Positions 9,390 to 21,200 of a stretch of 64,000 nucleotides of DNA are shown here, in pieces; the stretch's first letter is position 1, and each line of letters begins with the position of its first letter. The stretch covers positions 1 to 64,000 of the forward strand of contig JACCGJ010001501.1 in assembly GCA_013407085.1 (NCBI GenBank), given 5' to 3'. Both the position numbers and the translations under genes were made by a program. This DNA comes from Atriophallophorus winterbourni (taxonomy: Eukaryota; Platyhelminthes; Trematoda; Plagiorchiida; Microphallidae). The notes beneath the pieces were generated by a model. That model made no database searches. It saw only the letters and a program-made list of their open reading frames with translations, and was not told the DNA's origin.

Positions 9390-10210
9390 AGTGCAATCGG
9401 TTAGAATTGTTTTTGGGTAACGTTTCACTTCTGACACACAAGCTTCGTCAGACCAAGGGTGATAGTCAGGACAGGGAACATGATTAAGTAGCAGTAAACC
9501 CTCCACCACTGATTTGACCTAACCGCTAAACAGCCTATAGTACGCCTACAGTGCGGATCAGTGGTCCATTTTCCTCACAATCTGATAGAAGTGAACACGG
9601 TCAAGGTCAGTTGACACAGCTGCCCACATACGTAAAAGTACATAACTAACGGGGCTAAGGCTATTTTTGAAGAAAAACAATAATCTAATTAACTAGTAGG
9701 TATAAGATGAATAATAACTATTTACCGTCGCAGCAGTGCCGAGCGTCAGATTGTGGAGATTTCTGCCCCATCCACCTTATTGACCGCCAGTCGACCTGCC
9801 TTGGCAATTTCGACCGCCTCCGCATGTAGGCGTTCGCTATACGGTTTAATACCGCGTCTCAATATTGCCACATTGTCTAGATCGACGCTGTGGCCCGTAT
9901 CTAAAACGTGTTCCGCCAAGGCGGAATCACGAATAAAGGATTGATATTTCCTCGTATCCCGCGGCTGTCTCCGGACACACTTTCGGTGATCTTCGATTCT
10001 AGTTTGAATTTCCCTGGAAGTCTGCCCTATGTAAACACCCGAACAGTCCTTACAGTTGATTCTGTAGATGCAGTTCGTAACGCTAGATAAAGGCGTCTTA
10101 TCCTTGAGATGCATCAGAACCGAACGGATCGTTTTCCCTTTCTTATAAGTTACGCGTTATAAATACATTATGAATACACGATTGGTCCCAAACATATTCC
10201 AATCGATTGC
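9390..10210 (-). mobile_element. Penelope-like element 3' end with GIY-YIG endonuclease domain
   Basis: 9746-10114 encodes IYRINCKDCSGVYIGQTSRE, followed by TRIEDHRKCVRR and ERLHAEAVEIA. This is the GIY-YIG nuclease domain (YIYRINC…GVYIGQT…R…H) that ends the ORF of Penelope-like retroelements. It is open from 10114 to its stop at 9746. The reverse transcriptase that should precede it is missing, so the copy is 5'-truncated. The non-coding tail (9390-9745) matches the plus copy at 19400-19740 and the fragment at 25735-25935 (for example gacgaagcttctgtgtcag). Confidence 0.85.
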
Positions 10211-10609
10211 CGTTCTCCTGTACACTTGTGCTGCTGTTGTCATTCAGGAGAATGTGGTACAAAAGTAGTAAACTTCAATGGCCTTTTGATTCACAAGAGG
10301 TTACGCTGATAATGCCATCTAGGTTGCTGATAAAACGTCCGCAAACCACCATGTGAATACCCATTAATGAACATTTAAAACTTGAGCTACAAGCGTGTTG
10401 TTATATTTCTAACACTAGACGAAGTGTTTAAGAAGCCGCTACTGTGTGTGTTGGCCGACTTCGGTCGATGTCAACCATGGATGTGTACATCACAATCGCA
10501 TGAACTTTCATGTTCTACAGCTTTTTGAATGACTAAACAGTCCGATTCGGGAGGAACAATCTCTCTCATAGCGTTTGCAACGATAGTCAGAACTCGGTTG
10601 TAGGGCGTT
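10211..10609. other. Unassigned intergenic sequence
   Basis: Contains ataaaacgtccgcaaaccacc, similar to dgacgaaacgtccgc-type phrases near 13790, 20150 and 28985, probably from the same Penelope-like background. No gene seen. Confidence 0.3.
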
Positions 10610-10760
10610 AGTTACACGCCGAGAACATCCAAGAGCTGTATCTGCTCCTCCCCAGCTTGCAGACGACGCTTTGCACAATACCTCCAATGTGAGCGGTCCA
10701 GAGCAAGTTCTTCCCAACTCGCCGGGTCAATGCCAAGAGTTTTCATATCTTTTTTGCAAG
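10610..10760 (-). mobile_element. RTE-like LINE 3' fragment
   Basis: The reverse complement reads gaagaacttgctctggaccgctc…ggtattgtgcaaagcgtcgtc…ggggaggagcagatacagctc, the same 3' segment as 5560-5670 on the plus strand. Truncated and non-coding. Confidence 0.65.
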
Positions 10761-11156
10761 TCGAAATAATCCAGGTCAAGCGTTTCCTGGGATGCGCATA
10801 CGTCGTGACCTTTCAAACAGAGTAGTTTAACGCAAGATAGACTTAGCAAACAACACTTTGTCACACGACAACCAGGTAGACCAAACAGCTCTGCACTCCG
10901 CTCTGTGGAGCACACAACGGCAACAACACAAAGCCAATTGTGTGAAAGTTATTCTGATCACTGGATCCTCTCATGGACTGCTTAGTTTTTTTTCACCTTC
11001 CTTTTAACTTTTGCGTTCCATTTGCGTACTTGCGTCTGGTATGAAATCACATGTCTGAATTCAGTTACAGTGAGAAATTGCACATTGGTTAAAATACTAT
11101 CACGTTAACCAGTGATATTGTGGATGAGCTTGTGTGGTCTATCCAAACCCGTTGTA
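10761..11156. other. Unassigned sequence
   Basis: No recognised family, exon or RNA gene was seen. Confidence 0.25.
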
Positions 11157-11171
11157 TTTTCGTGATACCAT

Positions 11172-11529
11172 CAGCTCAGCTCAGCCCTCTCCGTGCCGGG
11201 TGGCACATGAGGCGAAGACAACTTCACGCCAGTGGTTCCGGTCTGTCGCTGCTTCCGTTGCCGTCTGCACCGTGAATCCTTGTGCATGTAGTTCGCGTTC
11301 CAACGTTCTGCGCCAAGTTTCCTTGGGCCGTCCCCTTTTCGTTTACCTTGCGGACGCCAGTGAATGGCTACCTTCGTATGCGAACTGGGATCCATCCTGC
11401 ATACATGACCGAGCCACGGATCTGTTGTCTTCGTTTCCGTAGCAATGTAGGTTTTACGGGATAGGGTTGCTAGCCCTAAGCCCAACCCTCCTCCTTTCTC
11501 AGACGGGCTTGGGACCGTCCTTGGCGGAG
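11172..11529 (-). mobile_element. Short non-autonomous RTE-derived element, copy B
   Basis: 358 bp, same fusion as copy A. It is flanked by tttt(c/a)gtgataccat at 11157-11171 and 11530-11544, a 15-bp target-site duplication with one mismatch. The 3' end is a (gctca)n tail. The long minus-strand open frame through this region joins it to an older LINE fragment and is not one gene. Confidence 0.85.
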
Positions 11530-11544
11530 TTTTAGTGATACCAT

Positions 11545-11770
11545 AGCTGACAAGATTAGGGTTGGTACAATTCAATGGTTTAGCGGTTGAAGTGTTTTGG
11601 GGACCAACTGATGTAGGGTACATGGCGAAGAACGTGCTGTAACTCACTGTCCATGTTTCGGACCCATATGGGAGAACGGCCTTGATATGTGTGTTGAAAA
11701 TGCGGATCTTCCCCAACTGACAAGCGGTTTTGATGTTCCGAATAGATCGCAACTTGTTGAACACATGTAT
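11545..11770 (-). pseudogene. LINE reverse transcriptase C-terminal fragment
   Basis: Encodes KIRIFNTHIKAVLPYGSETW, the conserved K-RIF…V-LYGSETW segment after the RT palm of many LINEs, with LRSIRNIKTACQLGK before it. It is the target in which copy B landed. Confidence 0.6.
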
Positions 11771-11859
11771 CACATGTTGCGTGAATAATACGGCCTTGTT
11801 CGACGACGAAGAAGAAAGGAAACACCCCACAACCTGGAGTGTGTGTTTCATCAATGCGA

Positions 11860-12487
11860 AACTTGTACTCTTAACACATCCAGGTTATTTAACAACTACT
11901 GTTTCCATTCCAACACGGGTGCTAGGTGGCGTAATGTCGTGTGTCATGATGAGATGTTCCGTAATAGGTCAAACTGCAAGTGTCGTGCTGGTTAAAATAA
12001 TTCTTTTCCACACCGCAGCCAATAGGCATGATGACCGAGCAGTCAAACTGCCGCATACATTGGTAGAGTCGGTGTAATTGTTATACCAGAATATGCCTAA
12101 AACTTGTACACAGTGACGGTTCGGGTGTACTCATTTCCAAGTGTAATGGTGTAACCTCATTAGTTTTTTCTCTTGTCACTGTGACGGAGGGGTAAACGGC
12201 ACTGCCAAACTGAAACAGCTCGATTTCAGGGTACACAAACACCCAGAATCGCATTTTTACCCACAACGATACATCACGAGTAAGTTTCGCTCTTAAATCA
12301 AAACAGTTCAAACTCACGGTACAACCCAACATACCCAACTCATGGCCAATGAATCACTATCATCAAGCCTATGACGATTCAAGTTGAGTAAAAACGGCAA
12401 CTGAGTCAGATTTCCATTCTCCTTATTTGATTTTATTTCATGTGGGGACTAGGCCAAGCCATACAATCGGCGCAATGCGGCAACAGT
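11860..12487. other. Unassigned sequence
   Basis: No element or exon recognised. Short open frames on both strands have no family resemblance. Confidence 0.25.
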
Positions 12488-13010
12488 ACTTACTTTACTT
12501 TGTGCGACTATCTCCTCCTGGAGGATGAGTCGGCTTCAATGAAGATTCTTTGGAATTTGGGCAAAAAGTGGCTTTACCAGCACCACTCGGCGTTTGTTTG
12601 AGTCAGCTTTTCTAGCTTTTACACAAACAACATCGACCTGCAAGGCAGCAGGGAGTTGCCAGAAATAGGTGGTGTGTCTACCAGACTCTGTTTCAGATTT
12701 TTCCTCAGGGTTTTTTCCCGAAGCCTTTCCCGCAATCGGGCATCTCGCTAGGCAGCGGAGGTTTAAAATCAGGGTTTTCCTTCCCATATATGAAATGCCC
12801 TCCCGGGCTAACGAGCTCCATCTACCCGAAGCAAACTGGTTTTCAGTCCCTCACCCTCGTCCCTTCTTCAGTTGGTAGAAGCAGTTCCACCGGGCTCGGA
12901 GAGCAACTCGTGCAGGCCAGAAGCTGGACCTCGTGGTCAGAGGCTATTTGAGAGCATTTTATAAACAGTGGGAGCTCATCCCCACTGCCACCCCCGGCCA
13001 TGACAGTGAC
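12488..13010 (-). mobile_element. 542-bp repeat family, minus-strand copy
   Basis: Reverse complement of the family consensus: tttgtgcgactatctcctcc at the left end, and ccccactgccacccccggcc near the right. Several indels. Coding frames in it are incidental. Confidence 0.75.
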
Positions 13011-13549
13011 TGTTTAGCATTTTTCGCTCATTCTTCAATGTTCGCGTGATGGCTAATCTCTGGTTCTAGTCAGATTCTGCAAATGAATAGTACATGATGT
13101 TCGGAAAGCCGGGCGTGATGCTTGTTCCTTCAGAATCAGACTGTTTAGCCATTTAAAACGCAGTGTGGATCGTGAGATAACCACACGTTTGTGATGTACA
13201 TCCATGCTCGACATCGCACGACTGAGGCTAACAACAATATCTTGCCACATTCCACGAGTAAAATCGCGGGGACGGGCTGCCTATTGGACACCCAGTATTA
13301 CCGTTTAAATCCACTCTCTTTCTAACCCGCTGCTGTCTTGGTTTGTAGAATTGGAAGTGACCGATTTGTCACGTAACCAGAACCTTTATCGAAGAGTTTG
13401 GGTGCGATATGTTAATCTTACTGGACACCACAAATCGATTAGGTCATACAACCTCAGATACCTTTAAAACCTCAAAACCTAAGTATAATTGTTTTCTAAC
13501 ATTTTCTCATCAAACTAGATGACATCATCAGCGAACCTTCTTTCGAAGC
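13011..13549. other. Unassigned sequence
   Basis: Nothing recognised. catcaaactagatgacatcatc at 13508-13530 echoes 9298-9320. Confidence 0.25.
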
Positions 13550-13767
13550 AACTGGGGGATGGGCATCATTCGAATGTATCTGCTGCGTTGCGACCTCATC
13601 TACTGTGATTGGCTAAAATCCTTGCATGTCCTCGTTGTTGGCGTGTTCTCATTGGTCCATAGATCACAGCCAATTGAATGTGCTCATTGATTGATTATGG
13701 TGTTGAATACACAGTAGATGAGGTCGTAACGCAGCAGATAAATTCGAATGATGCCCGTTGACCAGTT
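13550..13767. repeat. Inverted repeat of about 57 bp with 103-bp spacer
   Basis: The arm at about 13550-13607 (gcaactgg…gggcatcattcgaatgtatc…cctcatctactgtg) is complementary to 13711-13766 (cacagtagatgaggtcgtaa…gaatgatgccc…ccagttgcat) with a few mismatches. This could be a small MITE-like element or a hairpin part of a Penelope-like terminus. No target duplication was established. Confidence 0.75.
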
Positions 13768-14244
13768 GCATGAAAATAAATTTAGCTGATGGTGACGAAA
13801 CGTCCGCAATCAACTACACTAGCTCGGAGAACAACTATGACCCGTACCAGAGCTACAATTTGTCAAAACTATCTAAGTATAAGTCTGGTTAACCGTCTAG
13901 TGTGATCTACTAGAAAAGGACTTGGTGTTGCTGACCAAGTTGAGGAAAATCTTGCCGTTAGACGTGTCTGATCAATAACAAGCGTGTCAATAGCTGTGAG
14001 CTGCTTCAGCGAAACTGATCACCAGCGATTGTTTTTAGTGAAAAATAATGAAGATAGCGGGAAGTAAAAAACGTTCACCACATGCGATGACGCAACAATA
14101 TACTTGCTTACGATATTCGCTTATTTATCAGTTAATCGATGTATCACAAATTGCTCGATGATAAAAAAGAATTTAGCGAAAACTGAGCAGCAACGCGCTG
14201 CTAGGACATCGGAGGCAGGCGTCTTCCGAACAAACTCAAGCATT
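13768..14244. other. Unassigned sequence
   Basis: Contains gacgaaacgtccgcaatc (13798), a phrase shared with other repeat-rich places. No gene seen. Confidence 0.25.
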
Positions 14245-14695
14245 ATCACCATCAGCACGACAGCTTCCTTGCAACTTTCACTGTCATGCATCATAACAAG
14301 CTTTTCTCATCACTCCGCTTGACAACATACAAGGTTAAGCAAACACTCCAAGAAGATGCTTAGTGCAAGACCGACATTGAACACGGTTTCGGGACATATC
14401 CTGAAGCGTAACTAACCATTGCGATATCTGATCGCGGGGACACCTGCCAGGAAGACGCGCTGCGCCTACTTTGGAAAGGTTACTAGTAAGGGTTTTTAAC
14501 TGCCTATGCCATGTGACAGTTTTGGCACCACCACGAGATTTACGCCAATCAGGATGTGGCGTCGCAGAAAGAATCCGTTTCGGAAGTTGGTGGTCCGTCA
14601 TCCGTAAAACGTGACCCAACCACCGTAACCTATGCAGGTTGATCTGCTTCTTTATATCAACATTACTACCGAACATCGGAGAGCATCGGTGCGTA
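14245..14695 (-). mobile_element. GAT-tailed LINE, 3' end with ORF2 C-terminus
   Basis: 14335-14676 is open and encodes INLHRLRWLGHVLRMTDHQL, PKRILSATPHPDWRKSRGGA and TWHRQLKTL. This is the C-terminal end of a LINE ORF2, after the RT domain. The copy near 23.5 kb is longer but frameshifted. The 3' UTR is short here. Confidence 0.8.
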
Positions 14696-15339
14696 TGCGA
14701 TTTTAACAGCTAACTCCTGAAGCAGTGGTGACGTTAAACAGTATCCTTTCCAAACTAGCGAAACACTTTGAAACTTACCCCGAGTTGACTTTCGTGCAAA
14801 GAGCAGTGAATGTAGAAAACACTGGTGCATCTGAGGAAACTTAAACGGCTTACGCACATAGGGACCAGTGTAACTTTGAAGCAAAAACAAGAAGCACATA
14901 CCCACGCAGTTGGACAGGAGTAGAGCAAAATCGAAAACAAAGCATCGAATCATCGAAACAAAGCGACAAATAATCAAACATGCAGGACCACCGCAACAAT
15001 AAAAACACACACACGAAGCTGAAATCTCCTCGTGTAGCCTTACACAGAAAGCGGTATCTCCTTGTGTACAACCAAATGAAGTTTGAAAGTTATTCACGTG
15101 TTATACACCACAATGGAGACGGATTGGTTTCGTTCTGTGCTCCCGCGATCGGAGGTTAACAATCAACCGCTAGCAACCATCGAATTTGGAGCCATCGTTG
15201 GATAAGGCTGGCATGATCAAACAGTTCAATCTCATGTACGTGTGAAAACCCTTGAGTGCACAGGGTTGCAGAAAATTGGAATCCTCTAAGCGATGTTTGG
15301 AGAACATGTTGTTTATATTTGTGACTACTCATCCGTGCC
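14696..15339. other. Unassigned sequence
   Basis: An open minus frame at 14666-15097 overlaps the LINE end and has no family resemblance. 15190-15230 carries the block gttggataaggctgg(c/t)a, repeated at 15830 and 24310. Confidence 0.25.
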
Positions 15340-15700
15340 TGATACGGAGATGTGTTCGGTTGGACGACCACACTAGATGTTGCTGGCTCCTTCTGGACTA
15401 GTCGGGCAAACAAAGCGACTCAAATGTGCCAGTCTGGAGAACACAGTTCATAAACGCTTAATTGCGATCGGTGGACGGTAGCCCAAGTCGTTAAGGCGTG
15501 GGACTACAATGGTGATGGTCGGGGGTTCGAATCCGCCCCCGAAGCGGTGGATATGCACTGCTGATGAGCTCAAATGAGAGCGAAACTCGAGTCCAGTGCT
15601 TCCATTATGGACCGTCGTGATCAACTTTGTGAATAGTTCGATGGGCTTGGCAAGGAGGAGTAGTCACAAATATAAATGTGAATCCTTGCTGGCATTTCCA
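15340..15700 (+). mobile_element. tRNA-derived SINE
   Basis: 15488-15535 has a pol III A box (tagcccaagtcgttaaggcg) and B box (ggttcgaatcc) with tRNA spacing. The acceptor arms do not pair, so it is not a tRNA gene. The upstream part (ttggacgaccacactagatg, ctagtcgggca) and downstream part (ctgatgagctcaaatgagag, gtccagtgcttcca) recur around 57.9-58.9 kb in both orientations. The last part runs into a short dispersed block (catttccatcacacac). Confidence 0.75.
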
Positions 15701-15880
15701 TCACACACACAAACACACCCTACGATCCGTTTCCTGTTGTTTACATTCATTTAGTGGGGACAGCGCGATCGGGATCAGTATGCCTTGAAAAAGTTGGACA
15801 GTGGTTTGAACTCGTGAACCACTGTTGGATAAGGTTGGCACGACCAACCTGTTCAAACACACGGAAGGGGTTAAGCCTCG
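15701..15880 (+). repeat. Short dispersed block (cacgaccagtttcgtgctg family)
   Basis: Related to 16920-17040, 17695-17830 (both inverted), 21015-21135, 24168-24345, 57540-57640 and 63585-63700. Common core: primary phrase cactcattaggtrgggacagtaagatcaggatc…gcttgaaacagtgg. Non-coding; often found at LINE or SINE ends. Confidence 0.5.
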
Positions 15881-16575
15881 GGGTTTGAGCAACTGCATAC
15901 AGTTCCATCACAGTGCAAAGCGGCTTACAAAAAGGCGTCACAAGTATTGGCGTTATGAGACGAATTTTCGGCAGATTCTCCAATCAGTCAGTACCCCGTA
16001 TCATGAACACCTATCTGAGACCAGCGATGGAGTACGCTGTTCAGGCTTGGTCACCCTGGATTCAGAAAGACATCAATCTTCTGCAGCGTATTTACCACCG
16101 AACCACAAAGCTTGTACCCGGACTAGCTGCTAAACCATATGAAGAACGTTTGAGGAGTCTCAATCTTTTAGACTTTCGCTGTCGTCGACTAAGAGGTGAC
16201 CTCATACTGATGTACAATATTATGCACGTCCCTAACCATCCCTTGTCCAAACTCTTCACACGCTCGCCACCCCGTTGCCAGTCGGAAACATGAACTTCAG
16301 TGCTTATTCCCACTTCAAGACTGAACTGTCGAAGATATTCGTATGCTGTACGTGTAAGTTTCACATGGAACACCCTCCCCTCCACTGTTACACACTCAGC
16401 CAACCTGGATATTTTTAAAGCTAATTTGGACAAATACTTGAGAGACAACCCAAATTTTGATACGATTTACACTACATGAGTTTCCCTGTTCTTCTTCTTT
16501 TTATTGTATATACCTCATAACTCCATCCTATGGTTATTGTTAAGCTAAATGCTTTTTAGACCATTACAACTTTGA
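15881..16575 (+). pseudogene. CR1-like LINE 3' end
   Basis: Encodes IMNTYLRPAMEYAVQAWSPW, IQKDINLLQRIYHRTTKLV, EERLRSLNLLDFRCRRLRGD and, after a frame break, FTWNTLPSTVTHSANLDIFK. This is the CR1 C-terminal region from the RT thumb to the ORF2 end. The 3' tail repeats actttgaatc twice at about 16569-16590. It is 5'-truncated and inactive. Confidence 0.8.
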
Positions 16576-16654
16576 ATCACTTTGAATCACACATGACCCA
16601 CAAGCGGTTTCGCGAGAATGGCACACAGTTGATTACTGGCTCACGTTTTTCCTA

Positions 16655-16920
16655 TTTCTACGTGATCATCAACATCATTACATCGGCAGCATGCACCGTC
16701 CTAAAAGACGGGATTTCAACAGCTTCAGAGAGTAGGTACAAACCAAGTGGGATGCGGTGCCTACACCCCGAATGGAACAGGCACTACATCAAATTTCGTG
16801 AATGAGTAGAGCAACATCAACACGACAAATGCTATGCCATGCATCAAAACAAGCTTTCTTCGTCAAACAAACAAGCTTAAGAAAACACTTCAACAAGATG
16901 CTTAGTACAAGACCGCCACT
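16655..16920 (-). mobile_element. GAT-tailed LINE 3' UTR
   Basis: From atcatcaacatcattacatcgg on the left through cctaaaagacgggatttcaac and tttcgtgaatgagtagagc to acaagatgcttagtac. Same UTR as the other copies; no coding part. Confidence 0.65.
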
Positions 16921-17072
16921 ATTTCAAACGCATGCGGATCCTGATCCTACTGTCCCTACCTGCTGAGCGCAAACAGTACGAAACCGATCCTGGGGTGTGT
17001 GGCGGAAACACATGTGAATACGATTTTTTGTTTCAAGCCCATGGGCATATATGATTAAACTGGTTGGTTCAG

Positions 17073-17617
17073 AAGGTTGTCATAGGCGGGGATGGCAGTG
17101 GTGATAAGCTCCCACTGTTTATAAAATGCTCCCATATGGCACGCGTCTCAAATAGCCTCTGACAACCAAGTACAGCTTCTGGCCTGCACAAGTGGCTCCC
17201 CGAGCCCGGCGGAACTGGTTCCACTAACAGGAGAAGGGGCGAGGGCGAGTGACTGGCGCCTGAAAACCAGTTTGCTTCGGGCAGATGGGACTCGTTAGCC
17301 TGGGAGGGCATTTCATCTAAGGAAAGGGAAACCTTGATTTTCAACCTCCGCTGCTTTGCGGGATACCCGGTCGCGAGAAAGGCATCGGAAGAAAACCTTG
17401 AGAAAATATCTGGAGCAGAATGTCGCTGACAGTTAGTTGGTGCACACCACCTCTTTCTTGCAACTCACCTGCTGCCTTGCAGGTCGCACTTGGTTGTGCA
17501 AAGGTTAGAGAAGCTGACTCGAGCAAACGCCGAGTGGTGCTGGGCACGCCGCTTCGTACTCAAATTCCCAAGACTCTTCATTAAAGCCGACTCATCCTCC
17601 AGGAGGAGATAGTCGCA
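17073..17617 (+). mobile_element. 542-bp repeat family, copy 3
   Basis: Full-length match from gttgtcataggcggggatgg to gagatagtcgcacaaaagg. It includes a small insertion (tgtcgctgacagttagttg) near 17420 relative to other copies. No intact ORF. Confidence 0.8.
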
Positions 17618-17689
17618 CAAAAGGAAAAGGAAAGGTTGGTCGTACTAGACGTATCTACAAGTGGCTTACAAGCTTAACTTGTTTACCTT

Positions 17690-17830
17690 TCCTCAACTGT
17701 TTCAAGCGCATGCGGATCCTGATCCTACTCTCCCTACCTAATGAGCGCAAACAGTACGAAACCGGTCCTGGGGTTTGTGTGTGATGGAAATGCTTACTAA
17801 TACGGATTATTTTTGTTCCTCTACATCGTT
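17690..17830 (-). repeat. Short dispersed block
   Basis: Inverted copy of the cacgaccagtttcgtgctg block (here gcgcaaacagtacgaaaccgg). A sister copy lies at 16920-17040. Confidence 0.5.
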
Positions 17831-18204
17831 CGTGAAAGCAACGTGTTTCTCTTGTTAGTCTCCACATGGATCAGTGGAGCGAGGAGTATGTTGTCGCTTC
17901 AAGGGAGGGGGCGAACACGGATTTCCGAGGAGCGCTCAGATGCATCCAAAAAGCACCATTGCTCCAAGTAAGAACAGTTAGCAGCATCAAAGACAGCAAA
18001 TACCGATCCCAAAACTACATGCAACAAGCTCTTGAAATCGAAGATGTGCTTTAAAGTGCTACACATTGTAGAAGAGGTGCTCCAAACATGCATTTGATCA
18101 AGTTTCGTGAACGAATAAAGTGACACCGGTACAATTATCCCCTTTGGCTGTGGAGCGTCCTGACAAGCGTTCTTCGTCATTCAACTTGACAACAAGTGAA
18201 AAAA

Positions 18205-18335
18205 ACATCCCACATCTCTATTTCTTATATCTGTCTAGGCCTGGTTCAACCTGACAGTAATATCGCCACGTGCAGTCTCTGGCTGTGCGGCACTTTGCCT
18301 GGATCAGGCTTGTGCTTTCGTACCATATTTTTGCG
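18205..18335 (+). repeat. SINE-like repeat (gtgagctgc family), 3' half
   Basis: Shares tatctgtctaggcctggttc, cgtgcagtctctggctgtgc and ggatcaggcttgtgctttc with the other copies. Confidence 0.6.
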
Positions 18336-18339
18336 CATA

Positions 18340-18955
18340 ATATAATGATGTCGATCGCGTAAGCGCTTGCCGCAGATTGCCACGAAGCACAGCAGCCAGG
18401 TTAATTGCTAAACATTTCCTCTGGCGAGTTAGCGTTGAGATTTGTACAAATTCGGTTTTCAAAACACGGAAATATCAACCAATGGATATTGCTGCTCGCC
18501 CACACTGCCCCTACACCACCACTGTTTATCTTCTTCGAGATTATACGCGAGGTACACAATATCACCTTTAATTGAAAACATCGTGATAGCTGGGTGACTG
18601 TAGTGATAAAAACGCTACCTTAATTGAGGCTTCTGGCTCGATTGTACACGCGGGAAAATATGCTCGGCCTCGACTCTCCACCATACCCCATGTGTAAAAT
18701 GAGCACAGACAGTGATGAGAAAATTAGCTGTGACCACTCAGCATCTTGTCTAGTGGATGGAATCATATCACCTTTACAGCGTTTTGCTCAAGAGAGCGGC
18801 GGCAAGCATTTGTGACGAGCGCTAATCACGAGCACAACACAACACAAAACCAGGACTCGGCTAAACGACCGATGACGTAATAATTCGGGTTCGAGTGGCA
18901 CCATCATTGGAAGCATGAGAGGATGGTCCCCATTAGCTGCAACCAGATTATAAGT
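18340..18955. other. Unassigned sequence
   Basis: Nothing recognised; only short incidental open frames. Confidence 0.25.
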
Positions 18956-18959
18956 AATT

Positions 18960-19760
18960 CCTCAAAGAAGACCACAGTGGTGAGGGCTTAAACCAGTCGG
19001 TCATCCGCGTAACTCAAAAGAAAGGGAAAACTATCCGTTCGGTTCTGATGCACCTCAAGCATAAGACACCTTTATCTAGCGTTACGAACAGCATCTACAG
19101 AATCAATTGTAAGGACTGTTCGGGTGTTTACATAGGGCAGACGTCCAGGGAAATTCACACTAGAATCGAAGAACACCGAAAGCGTGTCCGGAGACAGCCC
19201 CGGGACGCGATGGAATATCAATCCGCCTTGACGGAGCGCGTTTTAGATACGGGCCACAGCGTCGATCAAGACAATGTGACAATATTGAGACGCGGTATTA
19301 AACCGTATACTGAACGCCTACATGTGAAGGCGGACGAAATTGACTGGCTGGATGGGGCAGAAATCTCCACAATCTGGCGCTCCGCATTGATGTGAAAGTA
19401 AATAGTTTTATTCACCTCATACCTACTCTAGTTAAATAGATTTTTGTTTTTCTTCAAAATAGCCTTAACCCCGTTAGTTATGTACTTTTACGTATGTGGG
19501 CAGCTGTGTCAACTGACCTTGACCGTGTTCACTTGTATCAGATTGTGAGGAAAATGGACCACTGATCCTGGTCATTCCCACGAGACGTGTAGGCGTACTA
19601 TAGACTGTTTGGCGGTAAGGTCAAATAAGTGGTGGTGGGTCGATTACTACTACTATCACCCTTGGTCTGACGAAGCTTCTGTGTCAGAAGTGAAACGTTA
19701 CCCAAAAACTACTCTAACCGATTGCACTCAAATTTCCCTGCATTATGGAGGGCTTAAATT
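18960..19760 (+). mobile_element. Penelope-like element 3' end with deleted GIY-YIG domain
   Basis: 19048-19395 encodes IYRINCKDCSGVYIGQTSRE and TRIEEHRKRVRRQPRD, but about nine residues between YQS and ALTE and part of the C-terminal helix (around DEIDWLDG) are missing compared with 9746-10114. The 3' UTR follows to about 19730 (cttggtctgacgaagcttct). The reverse transcriptase is absent. Confidence 0.85.
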
Positions 19761-21014
19761 CATACCGGTTGGCACGGAATTGATTGACAAAGTTGCGGTA
19801 ATCTGATTTGACTGCATAAGATAGAGATGTGTGATATTTGATACTTGTCTTTGTGTAATAAACGCGTATAACCAAATTTGTCTCTCTTGTGTTGTGGGAT
19901 TCGTGGGAGAACACGATTAGCGTTGGGAAGGTTGACCTCAGGACACAATTGGTGTGTGTGTATGTGAAACGAAGGGGGTGACGAGGTTACTGATAGATCA
20001 CGTGTCCCCGAAGCTTACGCAGACAACGTCATCGATGTTACGGCAGGATTTGGCACCCAAAGCTCTAATGTAATCTTCCCAAACCCTTACAATATCATCT
20101 TCACAGCTTTTTGCATAAAAAACGAAGATACACGTTAGCTCAGCTTGATGACGAAACGTCCTTGCGGGGCCTTCAAATCGGCCGTGCATACAATCAATTT
20201 CTCCAATGGTAAAATGCATCAAATATTTTCCGATCAACTGAGGTCAAACTTGGACGTGCACTTTAGAACGAAGTACGAGATACCGCGACTTGCAGTGAAA
20301 CGTTTGATCCGAAAACGTTTGCTAGTAAACTGGATCGTATGTCAATCAATTAAGACGGACAAGAAAAATCGTTCAGTCGAGAAAATTGTAACTCGATGTC
20401 GGGACATGTTTATCATTTTTTTTAAATTTGTGGTGAAATTATTGTAACAGCTAAAAATTCGTGTGTACGAATAAAGTCAATTTTTTTCTTTTCTTTCTTT
20501 CTTCTTCTTCTAATGCTACAATGCCAGCTCAGCGAACACACAACATCCAATCCCTGAGCTACAAGTATTCGCTTGAATATCAAACCTATCGACCTGTTTA
20601 GGACGAATGAATGTGACGATTACTTTGGCCGCGACTGCTTCCAGTCGAGTTCAATCTCGCTAGCTTGGCTTGTCCACCCTGCAATCGATTGGAATGTGCA
20701 ATTGCACATAGGTTGCAAAACGCACATCAGTGAAGACGAAACACACTGTTTCTTTGAAAATTCCAATTACACGCTCATCTAAGTAGCACAAATGGTGAAA
20801 AATATGAACAATCAAACAAAATATCGCCGGAGAGGCCAAGTGAGTTTGGTTTAGGCGTGCGCGCTGAGATTTATTTTTGAAGATGTACGCTCGCTTTACA
20901 ACGTTGTTCTCCGTTTACCTAATGCGAAAAGGGGAGTGGTTTTGTGCGGGGGGGATGAAGCAGATAAAGGCTTTGACATTAAAGCTAGCTGTACAAAAAC
21001 CCAGTTGCCTGGTA
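19761..21014. other. Unassigned sequence
   Basis: 20145-20447 is open on the plus strand without resemblance to known families. caatcgattggaatgtgcaa at 20684 resembles the Penelope flank at 25668. No splice-flanked exon was seen. Confidence 0.25.
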
Positions 21015-21200
21015 AACGATCACACGACCGGGTTCGTGTTGCTTACACTCATCAGGAGGAGACAGTACGATCAGGATCGGTATGTGCTTGAAACAGTGGA
21101 CAGTTGTGAACTAGTTGTTGTTGGAACGCCACGTCTTTCTGTTTTGGTCGGTGCGATCTGATTTAATATTACCTACTCGCCTTGAGAGAGAGAGACAAAG

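Noticed and set aside
11171..11854. 227-codon minus-strand open frame as one gene
   Set aside because: It runs across a target-site duplication from an old LINE fragment into an inserted RTE derivative.
14666..15097. 143-codon minus-strand open frame
   Set aside because: Begins in unassigned sequence and runs into a LINE end; no family resemblance, and overlapping frames are equally open.
15475..15550. tRNA gene suggested by A- and B-box sequences
   Set aside because: Acceptor arms do not pair, the T stem has a mismatch, and the sequence recurs as part of a dispersed repeat.
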